A DNA stretch of 10,476 nucleotides from an uncultured Planctomycetaceae bacterium (GTDB lineage Bacteria; Planctomycetota; Planctomycetia; Pirellulales; Thermoguttaceae): NCBI GenBank assembly GCA_947307005.1, contig CAMZHY010000090.1, positions 1 through 10,476 of the forward strand. Direction: 5' to 3'. The position numbers were made by a program, and so were the translations under genes. Shown piece by piece: positions 1 to 6,805 of this stretch. Under the pieces are notes generated by a model. That model had not been told where the DNA came from and did not search any database. It saw only the letters and a list, made by a program, of their open reading frames with translations. Every line of letters starts with the position of its first letter. Within the stretch, counting starts at the first letter, position 1.

Positions 1-1
1 A

Positions 2-1003
2 AACGTCAATCTTAGAATTCAACGAGGACGTCTTGTCGCTCTGCTCGGCGCTTCTGGGAGCGGCAAAACGACAATCCTGAGAATGATAGCAGGTCTCGAA
101 ACGCCCGATTCGGGCGAAATACTAATCGACGGCAAGGTTGTTAACGACGTTCCCGGCTCTGAACGAGGCGTCGGATTTGTGTTCCAAAATTACGCGTTGT
201 TTCGCTATATGACCGTCTATGACAATATCGCCTTTGGACTTCGCGTCAAGAAGAAGTCGAAGGGATACATTGACGATCGAGTCCATGAACTCCTTAAGCT
301 TATCGGCTGCGCCGGGCTTGAGAAGCGTTACCCGAGCCAGTTATCTGGCGGACAGAGACAGCGCGTAGCCTTTGCGCGAGCATTGGCGCCCAATCCTCAG
401 CTTTTACTGCTGGACGAACCTTTCGCGGCTATCGACGCTAAAATCAGGTTGGAATTGCGCGCGTGGCTTCGCGAGATGATCACGAATTTGCAAATCACGA
501 GCATATTCGTTACACACGATCAAGACGAAGCGATCGAGGTCGCCGACGAGATTGTCGTCACGAGCGGCGGCGGAGTCGAGCAAGTCGGAACGCCTCGCGA
601 ACTCTATGCGCATCCGAAAACGCCATATGTCGCGGGGTTTATCGGTTCTTCCACGCCGGTGAAAGAGTACTGGCGCTTTCGTTTCTTTGAAAGTCTTGGC
701 GAACGTACGAGCGCCGTCGTAAGACCTGAATATGTGTCGATTTTCAAGAAAGGCGAAAATAAAAAGTTTACAAAATCAGCGGAGGAAGGAGTCGTCGAGG
801 ACATAATTTTCCGAGGCGACAACCTCGAGGTTCGCGTTCGAATTCACGACGTCGTCCTTTCCTCGACGCGGAGCGTAAACGATCCCGTCGTCGAGGTCGG
901 CGAGAGAGTCGACGTCTTTGTGTACCGTTTTTTAGTGGTCGACGACGAAAAAATAATCTTGTTAAACAATAGTTCTCTCCGTGAAGAAAGCGTAGTTATT
1001 TGA
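2..1003 (+). CDS. cysA: Sulfate/thiosulfate ABC transporter ATP-binding protein CysA (5' end missing)
   Basis: This is the cytoplasmic ATPase that powers sulfate/thiosulfate import with the CysT/CysW permeases and a periplasmic binding protein. The frame is open from base 2. The Walker A motif GASGSGKTT lies at 47-73, so only about 20 N-terminal residues are missing compared with E. coli CysA. The Q-loop region (VGFVFQNYALFRYMTVYDN, about 170-227) is a characteristic CysA stretch. It is followed by the ABC signature LSGGQRQRV at 341-367, Walker B LLLLDEP ending near 421, and the H-loop VTHDQDEA around 512-532. The usual D-loop 'GALDA' reads AAIDA. The C-terminal third, from about 640, is divergent and should be the TOBE-type regulatory domain; it keeps an 'RPEYV' motif. 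The stop overlaps the next gene's start (TGATG), which suggests one operon with translational coupling. The preceding sulfate permease genes are inferred to lie upstream. Another anion importer such as molybdate is possible but less likely given the neighbours. Confidence 0.93.
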   Translation, partial: NVNLRIQRGRLVALLGASGSGKTTILRMIAGLETPDSGEILIDGKVVNDVPGSERGVGFVFQNYALFRYMTVYDNIAFGLRVKKKSKGYIDDRVHELLKLIGCAGLEKRYPSQLSGGQRQRVAFARALAPNPQLLLLDEPFAAIDAKIRLELRAWLREMITNLQITSIFVTHDQDEAIEVADEIVVTSGGGVEQVGTPRELYAHPKTPYVAGFIGSSTPVKEYWRFRFFESLGERTSAVVRPEYVSIFKKGENKKFTKSAEEGVVEDIIFRGDNLEVRVRIHDVVLSSTRSVNDPVVEVGERVDVFVYRFLVVDDEKIILLNNSSLREESVVI

Positions 1004-2706
1004 TGAACGACGTCGTAACAAATTGTTCTTTCTACGAAACCGACCTCTTAATTGTAGGAGGAGGGGCGGCGGGATGTTACGCGGCGATTACAGCGGCGCG
1101 TCGCGATCCCAGTCTCAAAATCACGATTTTAGAAAAGGCGAATATTAAAAGATCCGGCTGCCTTGCCGCAGGCGTAAACGCCTTGAACGCTTATATTTCG
1201 GACGATTATTCCCCTGAAGAATACTTGGAGTACGTAAGGTGGGACGCCGAAAAGATTGTTCGCGACGATCTCGTGCTTTCGATGAGCAGGAGGTTTAATC
1301 AAGTTGCCGAAGATCTTGAGAAGATGGGACTTGTGATTCTCAAAGATGAGAAGGGGCGTTATGTTTCTCGTGGAAAACGAAATATCAAGATTAATGGCGA
1401 GAATATTAAACCGATTCTTTCTCGAGAGGCGCGTCGTTATACGAACGTCGAAGTTTTCAACCATGTGAATGTTACCGATCTTATTGTCGTCAATGATCGC
1501 GCTGTTGGAGCCGTTGGGTTTTCTGTCGATTGTATTGCTTCTTACATCTTTTCCCCAAGGGCGATACTCATTGCCTCCGGCAGAGCGGAGGGACTTTATC
1601 GTCCGAATAATCCGGGGTTTTCACGTCACAAACTGTGGTATTGTCCCTTCAACGTGGGATCGGGCTATGCGATGGGCATTCGCATCGGGGCGGAAATGAC
1701 GAGTCTTGAGATGCGTTTCGTCGCTCAGAGATGCAAGGACACGATTGCGCCGACAGGGACGCTTGCGTTAGGGGTTGGCGCGAAAGAGATTAATGCGCTC
1801 GGCGAAACCTACGGAAAGAAATACGGATATAACACGTCGGCTCGCGCTTATGGAGCTACGAAAGAAGCTAGCGAGGGTCGCGGACCATGTTATCTCAGGA
1901 CGGTCGGCATCACCTCGGACCAGGAGAAAGATTTGTGGAAGGCTTACCTTAATATGGCTCCTGCTCAAACGCTTAAATGGATTGAAAGCGGGGAATCGCC
2001 AACGTCTTACAACGTGCAGATTGAAGGAACCGAACCCTACGTCGTCGGCGGTCACACCGGGAGCGGCTATTGGGTTGACACGCGTCGGCGGACGACGGTT
2101 CGAGGACTCTACGCCGCAGGCGACGTTGTTGGAGGAGCGCCGAAAAAATTTGTGTCTGGAGCGATGGCCGAGGGCGCGATTGCCGCCGAAACGATGATTC
2201 AGGATATTAAAACGAGAAATCGTCCGTCTCTTTCCGCGACGACGGACGCGGCTCTTGATCGCGTTAAGGATTATGAAAGAAGGTTGACGCCGCGAAAAGA
2301 ACAGGTTTACACGATAGACGAACTAGAAGAAGGAATGCAAAAGATTATGGACGAGTATGCTGGAGGGGTTGGCGTAGCATATCGTTATAACTCCAAGCAA
2401 CTGAGGTTGGCGAAGAAGGAGATCAGGCGTTTACAACAGGTTTTGTTGTTTCAACATGCAAACGATATGGACGAGCTGTTACGCGTCTACGAGTTAAAAG
2501 ACAGGTTGACTGTGTGTTTTTCGTTAATTGCGCACTTGGAAGCTCGCCATGAGACGCGATGGCCTGGTTTTGGCGTTAACACGGATTATCCAGAATTTGA
2601 CGCAAATTGGGAGTTCTTCGTAAATTCAAGAGTCGTCGACGGGGAAATAGAGATTCTTCATCGTCCTTTAAACAAAGGGGAAACTGTTTATGAGCATTCG
2701 TATTGA
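1003..2706 (+). CDS. aprA: AprA-like adenylylsulfate (APS) reductase, FAD subunit
   Basis: A 567-residue flavoprotein of the fumarate reductase/succinate dehydrogenase fold, best read as the alpha subunit of APS reductase (APS + 2e- to sulfite + AMP). The FAD-binding motif DLLIVGGGAAG is at residues 14-24. Residues 50-63 (RSGCLAAGVNALNA) match the AprA 'RSGAVAQGLSAINTY' active-site stretch. Residues 243-262 (RCKD..APTGTLALG..AK) correspond to the APS-binding Arg region. EPYVVGGHTGSGYWVD (344-359) supplies the equivalent of the AprA active-site His, and GLYAAGDVVGGAPKKFVSGAMAEG (368-391) is the C-terminal FAD-contact block. It is shorter than dissimilatory AprA (over 600 aa), as in the assimilatory-type homologues of anaerobes. 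The ATG at 1003 is chosen over a TTG at 1000 because of the TGATG junction with cysA. Its 3' end overlaps the ferredoxin gene by 17 bases. No qmo or dsr genes are in view, so assimilation is inferred. Annotation as a generic fumarate-reductase-like protein is the main alternative. Confidence 0.85.
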   Translation: MNDVVTNCSFYETDLLIVGGGAAGCYAAITAARRDPSLKITILEKANIKRSGCLAAGVNALNAYISDDYSPEEYLEYVRWDAEKIVRDDLVLSMSRRFNQVAEDLEKMGLVILKDEKGRYVSRGKRNIKINGENIKPILSREARRYTNVEVFNHVNVTDLIVVNDRAVGAVGFSVDCIASYIFSPRAILIASGRAEGLYRPNNPGFSRHKLWYCPFNVGSGYAMGIRIGAEMTSLEMRFVAQRCKDTIAPTGTLALGVGAKEINALGETYGKKYGYNTSARAYGATKEASEGRGPCYLRTVGITSDQEKDLWKAYLNMAPAQTLKWIESGESPTSYNVQIEGTEPYVVGGHTGSGYWVDTRRRTTVRGLYAAGDVVGGAPKKFVSGAMAEGAIAAETMIQDIKTRNRPSLSATTDAALDRVKDYERRLTPRKEQVYTIDELEEGMQKIMDEYAGGVGVAYRYNSKQLRLAKKEIRRLQQVLLFQHANDMDELLRVYELKDRLTVCFSLIAHLEARHETRWPGFGVNTDYPEFDANWEFFVNSRVVDGEIEILHRPLNKGETVYEHSY

Positions 2707-3004
2707 CCGCAAAAGTTGCATAGGGTGTCGGGCGTGCGTTGAAGCGTGTCCCGGCAACCTTATCAAAATAGATTCTGACGGTCGCGCTTTTATCCGGCGT
2801 CCAGAAGATTGCTGGGGTTGCGCGTCCTGTATGAAAGAGTGCCGTTCAGGGGCAATTTTTTATTTTCTCGGCGCCGATATCGGCGGTCGAGGCGCGCTTA
2901 TGCGGGTTCAAAGAGACGCTTCGACCGCGCGCTGGACTATACAAAAGAGCGACGGCGAGCCTTTGACGATCGTGGTTGATCGTAAACAATCCAATCAATA
3001 CTGA
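2690..3004 (+). CDS. aprB: AprB-like ferredoxin, APS reductase iron-sulfur subunit
   Basis: A 104-residue cytoplasmic ferredoxin expected to pass electrons to the AprA FAD. Two classical [4Fe-4S] motifs are visible: C10-x2-C13-x2-C16-x3-C20-P and C41-x2-C44-x2-C47-x3-C51. The 'CWGCASC' at the second cluster resembles the Trp-containing 'CWxCxSC' of AprB proteins. After the clusters there is a short, roughly 50-residue tail with a 'RWTI' stretch; dissimilatory AprB has a longer tail that wraps around AprA, so this is a compact version. The gene starts inside the end of the AprA frame (17-base overlap), with a purine-rich AAAGGGG at 2675-2681 as ribosome binding site. Tight coupling to aprA supports 1:1 synthesis. 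On sequence alone it could be any 2x[4Fe-4S] ferredoxin; the APS reductase assignment rests on position plus the CWxC motif. Confidence 0.82.
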   Translation: MSIRIDRKSCIGCRACVEACPGNLIKIDSDGRAFIRRPEDCWGCASCMKECRSGAIFYFLGADIGGRGALMRVQRDASTARWTIQKSDGEPLTIVVDRKQSNQY

Positions 3005-3025
3005 TTTTAACGTCAAAGCGGCGAC

Positions 3026-3031
3026 AGGAGG
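3026..3031 (+). promoter_or_regulatory. Ribosome binding site of the sulfite reductase gene
   Basis: A perfect AGGAGG lies 4 bases before ATG 3036. The frame stays open upstream to a TTG at 2976, inside aprB, but no Shine-Dalgarno precedes that codon. The motif therefore decides the start and shortens the protein from 309 to 289 residues. Confidence 0.8.
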
Positions 3032-3035
3032 CGAC

Positions 3036-3905
3036 ATGTCAATTGATAAATCTACGTTGAAGGCAAACGGTTTTATGCCGCAGTTGCAAAAGGATCAATA
3101 TTCGATGCGGCTAAAAGTTATTGGCGGGGAGGTTTCGGCGGAACAATTGTTGCAAATTGCGAAAATAGCGCGGAAATATGGTCAAGATTACGTTCATCTT
3201 ACGTCGCGTCAAGGAGTTGAAATTCCCTTCATAAAGTTTGAAGATATCGACGAGGTTATGGAGGAACTGGAGAAAGCGAAAATTAAACTTGGCGCGGCGG
3301 GAGCGCGCGTTCGTTCCATAACCGCGTGTCAGGGCGGAAAGTGTTGTCCCCACGGCGCGATCGACGCCGGCGCGGTCGCGAAAAAACTTGACGCGCGATA
3401 TTTTGGCAGAAGTTTGCCGCATAAATTCAAGATAGGAGTGACGGGCTGTCCTAACAACTGCCTTAAAGCTGAAGAGAACGATCTTGGCGTTAAGGGCGGC
3501 GTCGAAAAAACATGGAATAAAGAGCTGTGCGTTTATTGCGGCGCATGTCAAAGGGTTTGTAGACGCAAGGCGATTTCCGTAGAGAAGGGAACGATAACGT
3601 TCTTCGATGAAAAGTGCAACCGGTGCGGCAAGTGCGTTCGCGCGTGTCCGAAGAAAGCGTTGCAAGGAGTTCACGGGTTTGTTCTTTCCTTTGGCGGAAC
3701 CTTTGGGAACGACGTTGTGAAGGGAAAGAATCTTTTGCCGTTAATAACAGACGAAGAGACCTTGTTTCGGACGTGTGACGCGACCCTCGATTTTTTTGAG
3801 AAGAAAGCGCGGCCTGGCGAAAGATTTGCGGCGCTTCTTAAGCGCGTCGGCGTCGCGCCGTTGCGTCGCGCTTTAGAAAAAGCGCTTGGTTCGAACGGCG
3901 ATTAA
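3036..3905 (+). CDS. Small assimilatory-type siroheme sulfite reductase with fused 2x[4Fe-4S] domain
   Basis: This 289-residue protein should reduce sulfite to sulfide in the cytoplasm. Residues 1-90 form the N-terminal nitrite/sulfite reductase ferredoxin-like half-domain (MPQLQKDQYSMRLKVIGG, then HLTSRQGVEIP). The siroheme-[4Fe-4S] ligands are C98-x5-C104 (TACQGGKCC) and C138-x3-C142 (TGCPNNC). Inserted after them are two bacterial ferredoxin motifs, C165-x2-C168-x2-C171-x3-C175 and C194-x2-C197-x2-C200-x3-C204. The C-terminus resumes the reductase fold. This architecture matches AsrC and the small, Fsr/Dsr-like sulfite reductases of anaerobes, which have one repeat instead of the two in the roughly 570-residue CysI. 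No AsrA, AsrB or CysJ partner is in view, so electrons probably come from a ferredoxin. It lies 31 bases after aprB and 59 before the siroheme synthase gene. Nitrite reduction cannot be excluded from motifs; the operon argues for sulfite. Confidence 0.87.
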   Translation: MSIDKSTLKANGFMPQLQKDQYSMRLKVIGGEVSAEQLLQIAKIARKYGQDYVHLTSRQGVEIPFIKFEDIDEVMEELEKAKIKLGAAGARVRSITACQGGKCCPHGAIDAGAVAKKLDARYFGRSLPHKFKIGVTGCPNNCLKAEENDLGVKGGVEKTWNKELCVYCGACQRVCRRKAISVEKGTITFFDEKCNRCGKCVRACPKKALQGVHGFVLSFGGTFGNDVVKGKNLLPLITDEETLFRTCDATLDFFEKKARPGERFAALLKRVGVAPLRRALEKALGSNGD

Positions 3906-3917
3906 CGCGATTTTCAC

Positions 3918-3932
3918 CTTCCTGTGAGGAAG
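3918..3932 (+). other. Small hairpin between sulfite reductase and siroheme synthase genes
   Basis: The arms CTTCC and GGAAG flank a 5-base loop (TGTGA) in the 59-base gap. There is no following T-run, so it is not an intrinsic terminator. It might affect mRNA stability or be a chance match. Confidence 0.2.
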
Positions 3933-3964
3933 TTCTTACGACATTTGCACATAAAGAAGCGCGC

Positions 3965-5335
3965 ATGGCTTATTTCCCTTTTATGGTCGAACTGGCGGAC
4001 TCGCGCGGTCTGATCGTTGGAGCTGGGAGCGTTGCATACGAAAAAGCGGTTCGTATCAGCGAGTTTGGTTCGAAACTCAGGGTTGTCGCGCCAACCGTCG
4101 ACGAACGGTTTTCTAGGTTGTCGAACGTCGAAATTGCGCGTCGTCCATTTGAGGAGAACGATATTGTCGGCGATCTAGCTTTTGTGATTGTCGCCACAAG
4201 GGACGGCGAACTCAATCGCCGGATCGCCGGACGTTGCCGAGAATTGAGAATTCCCGTAAACGTCGTCGACTCGAAAGAGGAATCGTCGTTCATCTTTCCT
4301 GCGACGACGCGACGCGGAGACGCCGTAGTCGCCGTATCGACCGGCGGCGCGGCTCCGATCGTAGCGTCCGCCGTTAAGGGGGTGATTGACGCGATTCTTC
4401 CCGATCGGTTAGGAGCAATCGTAGAGATGTTGGGGAACGCTCGAAAAAGAATAGCGCGCAAAATTAAGAACGTTGAGACGCGTCGTCGTTTCTACCGATC
4501 GGCGCTCCAAGCGGCGGCGTTTAAGCGCGACGCGTATTGCGCGGACTCCTTCGAACGAGCGGTCGACCGGACGTCGGCTTTTCCCGCTTCTTTGGGACGA
4601 GTCGTTTTTGTCGGCGCCGGCTCCGGTTCCGCTGATTTAATAACGTTACGGGGCGCTTTCGTCCTTTCAACTTGCGACGCCGTTTTGTATGACGATTTGA
4701 TTGATCGCGCGATTCTCGACGTCGTTCCGGAAAATTCGCTTCGAATTTCCGTTGGGAAACGCGGCGGGGCGTCCTCAACGCGACAGGACGACATTAACCG
4801 TAAGATGCTTGAACTTGCCTCATGCGGAATGAACGTCGTAAGACTGAAGGGCGGCGATCCCTTCCTTTTTGCGCGCGTTGAGGAGGAAATACGCGCGCTT
4901 AAGCAAAACGGCGTTCCTTTCGACGTCGTTCCCGGCGTGTCGTCGGCGTTTTATATTCCGATGGAAGCGGGCGTTCCGCTAACTTGTCGCGACGTTAGCA
5001 GGAGCGTCCATATTGTGACGGCGCACGCGTCGGATTCCGAGGTTTTTGAAGAGTTGCCAAAGTTTGCCAAACTCGAAGGAACGCTCGTCGTTATGATGGG
5101 GCTGAACGTCGTCGAGAGACTGGCGGAATCCCTGATCGCAGGGGGCAAGAGTTCCGACACGCCGGTCGCCGTTCTTTCAGGCGGCAACTCCGCCAATCCC
5201 TACGACGTCAGAGGAACGTTGAGAGACGTCGCGGATAAATGTAAACGCTATCAACTGAAATCTCCCGCTGTTATTGTTATTGGAAAAGTCGCAAGTCTTA
5301 ATTTGAAAAGCGACTTTTTTGACTCCCATGTTTAG
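3965..5335 (+). CDS. cysG: Bifunctional siroheme synthase: precorrin-2 dehydrogenase/ferrochelatase + uroporphyrinogen-III methyltransferase
   Basis: At 456 residues it has the length and domain order of enterobacterial CysG, and supplies siroheme for the sulfite reductase just upstream. The N-terminal half (1-200) carries the NAD-binding GAGSVAYEKA (19-28), NVVD with the catalytic-type Asp102, SFIFPA, and AVSTGG (123-128). The C-terminal half (from about 211) is the SAM-dependent uroporphyrinogen-III C-methyltransferase: VGAGSGSADLITLRG (216-230), YDDL (242-245), VGKRGG (263-268), VVRLKGGDPFLFARVEEE (291-308), VPGVSSA (322-328), GVPLTCRD (336-343), MMGL (377-380) and SPAVIVIGKV (433-442). 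Two conserved boxes deviate: the usual GAGPGD reads GAGSGS, and GRGGEE reads ARVEEE. The start aligns with CysG 'MDHLPIFCQL', although the ribosome site (AAAGAAG) is weak. Assignment is firm; full methyltransferase activity is less certain because of the box changes. Confidence 0.94.
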   Translation: MAYFPFMVELADSRGLIVGAGSVAYEKAVRISEFGSKLRVVAPTVDERFSRLSNVEIARRPFEENDIVGDLAFVIVATRDGELNRRIAGRCRELRIPVNVVDSKEESSFIFPATTRRGDAVVAVSTGGAAPIVASAVKGVIDAILPDRLGAIVEMLGNARKRIARKIKNVETRRRFYRSALQAAAFKRDAYCADSFERAVDRTSAFPASLGRVVFVGAGSGSADLITLRGAFVLSTCDAVLYDDLIDRAILDVVPENSLRISVGKRGGASSTRQDDINRKMLELASCGMNVVRLKGGDPFLFARVEEEIRALKQNGVPFDVVPGVSSAFYIPMEAGVPLTCRDVSRSVHIVTAHASDSEVFEELPKFAKLEGTLVVMMGLNVVERLAESLIAGGKSSDTPVAVLSGGNSANPYDVRGTLRDVADKCKRYQLKSPAVIVIGKVASLNLKSDFFDSHV

Positions 5336-5410
5336 CGCGTCCGTTTCGAAGCCAATCGCTTGAGACCTCTGGACGCAACGACGCTTATACGAAAGAATAA
5401 AGCTTTTTAC

Positions 5411-6316
5411 ATGACATTACAGCAACTACTTTACGCCGTGACGATCGCTGAAAAAGGGTCTGTCAATAAGGCGGCGAGCGAGTTATACGTCTCACAATCG
5501 ACTTTGTCGAGCGCCATTCATGATCTCGAGAAGGAGACGCGAACGACGATTTTTACGCGTACGAATCGCGGGGTAGTCGTGACGGCGGACGGGGAAGTGT
5601 TGTTGAGATACGCGAGACAGATTCTTGATCAGTTCCGCCTAATGGAGAGCAAATATCTGACGACGGAGAAGAGAAAGTACCAATTCTCCGTTTCGATGCA
5701 GCATTATACGTTTGCGATTCAGGCGTTTATCGATATGGTCAAAGAATACGGTTCCGAAGATTACGAGTTCGCCGTCTTTGAAACGCAAACGCAAACGGTC
5801 GTTCAAAACGTCAAGACGTTGAAGAGCGAAATTGGCGTGCTCTACGTCAACGACTTCAATCGCGACGTCCTTAATAAATTGTTTTACGACAGCGACGTCG
5901 AATTTATACCTCTTTTTGATTGTCCAATATCGGTTTATCTTTGCGTAAACCATCCGTTGGCCAACCGAGAAATTGTAACTCTGGAAGAACTTGCGCCATA
6001 TCCTTTTCTTTCCTTCGAACAAGGCGTTGGGAACTCCTTTTATTACGCCGAAGAAGTTATGAGTTCCTACCCGTATCGACAGATTATCAAAGCGTCTGAC
6101 CGTGGAACGATGTTGAATCTCATGGTTGGACTTAACGGGTATACGCTCTGTAGCGGCGTGATTTGCGAAGAACTCAACGGAGACCTGTACCGTACGACGC
6201 CGCTCGCTACCGACGAGAGGATGACAATCGGATATATTAGAAAAAAACAGGCGCCCCTCAGCGCGATGGCGGCGGATTACGTTCAAGCGTTAAAGAAGTT
6301 CGCGCCAGCGAAATGA
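5411..6316 (+). CDS. LysR-family transcriptional regulator, probably of sulfur assimilation
   Basis: A 301-residue LysR-type regulator of standard length. The N-terminal winged helix-turn-helix (residues 1-60) is typical: MTLQQLLYAVTIAEKGSVNKAA, then LYVSQSTLSSAIHDLE, followed by a linker helix to about residue 90. The periplasmic-binding-protein-like effector domain covers roughly 90-300. ATG 5411 is chosen because it gives the canonical LysR N-terminus; an upstream in-frame TTG at 5360 would add 17 residues unlike the family. It follows cysG by 75 bases on the same strand, so it may be read from the operon promoter. A weak separate promoter candidate (TTGAGA 5360-5365, 19-base spacer, TTATAC 5385-5390) sits in the gap. 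Position implies a CysB/CysL-like role, sensing a sulfur metabolite such as O-acetylserine; this is inference, since effector specificity cannot be read from the sequence. The stop overlaps a tiny ORF (ATGA at 6313). Confidence 0.9.
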   Translation: MTLQQLLYAVTIAEKGSVNKAASELYVSQSTLSSAIHDLEKETRTTIFTRTNRGVVVTADGEVLLRYARQILDQFRLMESKYLTTEKRKYQFSVSMQHYTFAIQAFIDMVKEYGSEDYEFAVFETQTQTVVQNVKTLKSEIGVLYVNDFNRDVLNKLFYDSDVEFIPLFDCPISVYLCVNHPLANREIVTLEELAPYPFLSFEQGVGNSFYYAEEVMSSYPYRQIIKASDRGTMLNLMVGLNGYTLCSGVICEELNGDLYRTTPLATDERMTIGYIRKKQAPLSAMAADYVQALKKFAPAK

Positions 6317-6444
6317 CGGGCTTTAGAAAACGCTCCGAGGCGGTCGTTTTAGAGACGTCGCGCGTTTGGGAATATGGGATCGCCTTGGTCGTTTCGATTC
6401 AGATGCGCTTTGATATCGCGACGAAGTCGCAAGAATCGCTTTAA
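6313..6444 (+). CDS. Possible 43-residue small ORF overlapping the LysR stop
   Basis: An ATG at 6313 shares four bases (ATGA) with the LysR stop and opens a 43-codon frame ending TAA at 6442-6444. The predicted peptide begins MTGFRKRSEAVVLE and has a short hydrophobic patch (GIALVVSIQM). I recognise no family. The ATGA junction is the layout of translational coupling, but no Shine-Dalgarno is evident and the length could be chance. Most annotators would omit it. Confidence 0.15.
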   Translation: MTGFRKRSEAVVLETSRVWEYGIALVVSIQMRFDIATKSQESL

Positions 6445-6714
6445 GGCTTATCCTCGATATTATTCTGACGGATAACTAGCGGTTGACTTCGAAATTCCCG
6501 ATCCTCTTCTTCAAGATTTCAAACCCGTCGCCTGTGAAGAAGCTCGCCCCTATCGATCTATCGCAAAAGAATTAAAATCAAGAACGATCGGGTAAATCGC
6601 GATAACCTTTCGAGAGATATGATCATTACTTTTGCTAAAGCGGATAACGCGTTGAAAGATTCAATTGTTTTTCGTCGCGAAGGTTAAGGTTTTCGGAGAC
6701 GTTTTAACTAAGAC

Positions 6715-6727
6715 TGGAAGACTTCCA
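6715..6727. promoter_or_regulatory. Candidate LysR-type operator (T-N11-A dyad) upstream of larE
   Basis: The 13-bp sequence TGGAAG-A-CTTCCA has perfect 6-bp arms and begins with T and ends with A at the T-N11-A spacing used by LysR-family regulators. It lies 79 bases before the larE start, about 400 bases downstream of a LysR gene, and 11 bases before a TTGACT. Function as an operator is inference from symmetry and position. Confidence 0.3.
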
Positions 6728-6792
6728 CGATACAACGTTTGACTCGATATTTCGGGTTCTTTTCAAGATCTTATTTTTTCCCAATTTTCCTC

Positions 6793-6798
6793 GGGAGG
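6793..6798 (+). promoter_or_regulatory. Ribosome binding site of larE
   Basis: GGGAGG ends 7 bases before ATG 6806, the ideal distance. The alternative TTG at 6800 is only one base from the motif, so ATG 6806 is the start. Confidence 0.75.
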
Positions 6799-6805
6799 TT
6801 TGATT

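Larger units (their letters stand above)
6445..6805. other. Gene-free spacer before larE
   Basis: About 360 bases with no convincing gene on either strand. It contains a start-less open frame at 6476-6595 with faint ribbon-helix-helix antitoxin character. It also holds a perfect 13-bp dyad at 6715-6727, a weak promoter-like TTGACT at 6739-6744 without a good -10, and a T-rich run at 6770-6790 before the larE ribosome site. No terminator for the lysR gene is evident: the only short stem (GCGAC-GAA-GTCGC, 6418-6430) lacks a T-run. Confidence 0.6.

Noticed and set aside
2976..3035. N-terminal extension of the sulfite reductase from a TTG at 2976
   Set aside because: The TTG lies inside aprB with no ribosome site, whereas ATG 3036 has a perfect AGGAGG. 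The added 20 residues do not resemble the family.
3111..3674. 187-residue - strand ORF opposite the sulfite reductase gene
   Set aside because: The + strand frame carries all cysteine ligand motifs of the reductase. The antisense frame shows no recognisable domain.
3970..4461. 163-residue - strand ORF opposite cysG
   Set aside because: It lies fully under the conserved NAD-binding domain of CysG and is Ser/Thr/Ala-rich shadow sequence.
5639..6286. 215-residue - strand ORF opposite the LysR gene
   Set aside because: The + strand frame has a complete LysR helix-turn-helix and effector domain. The antisense frame has no family signal.
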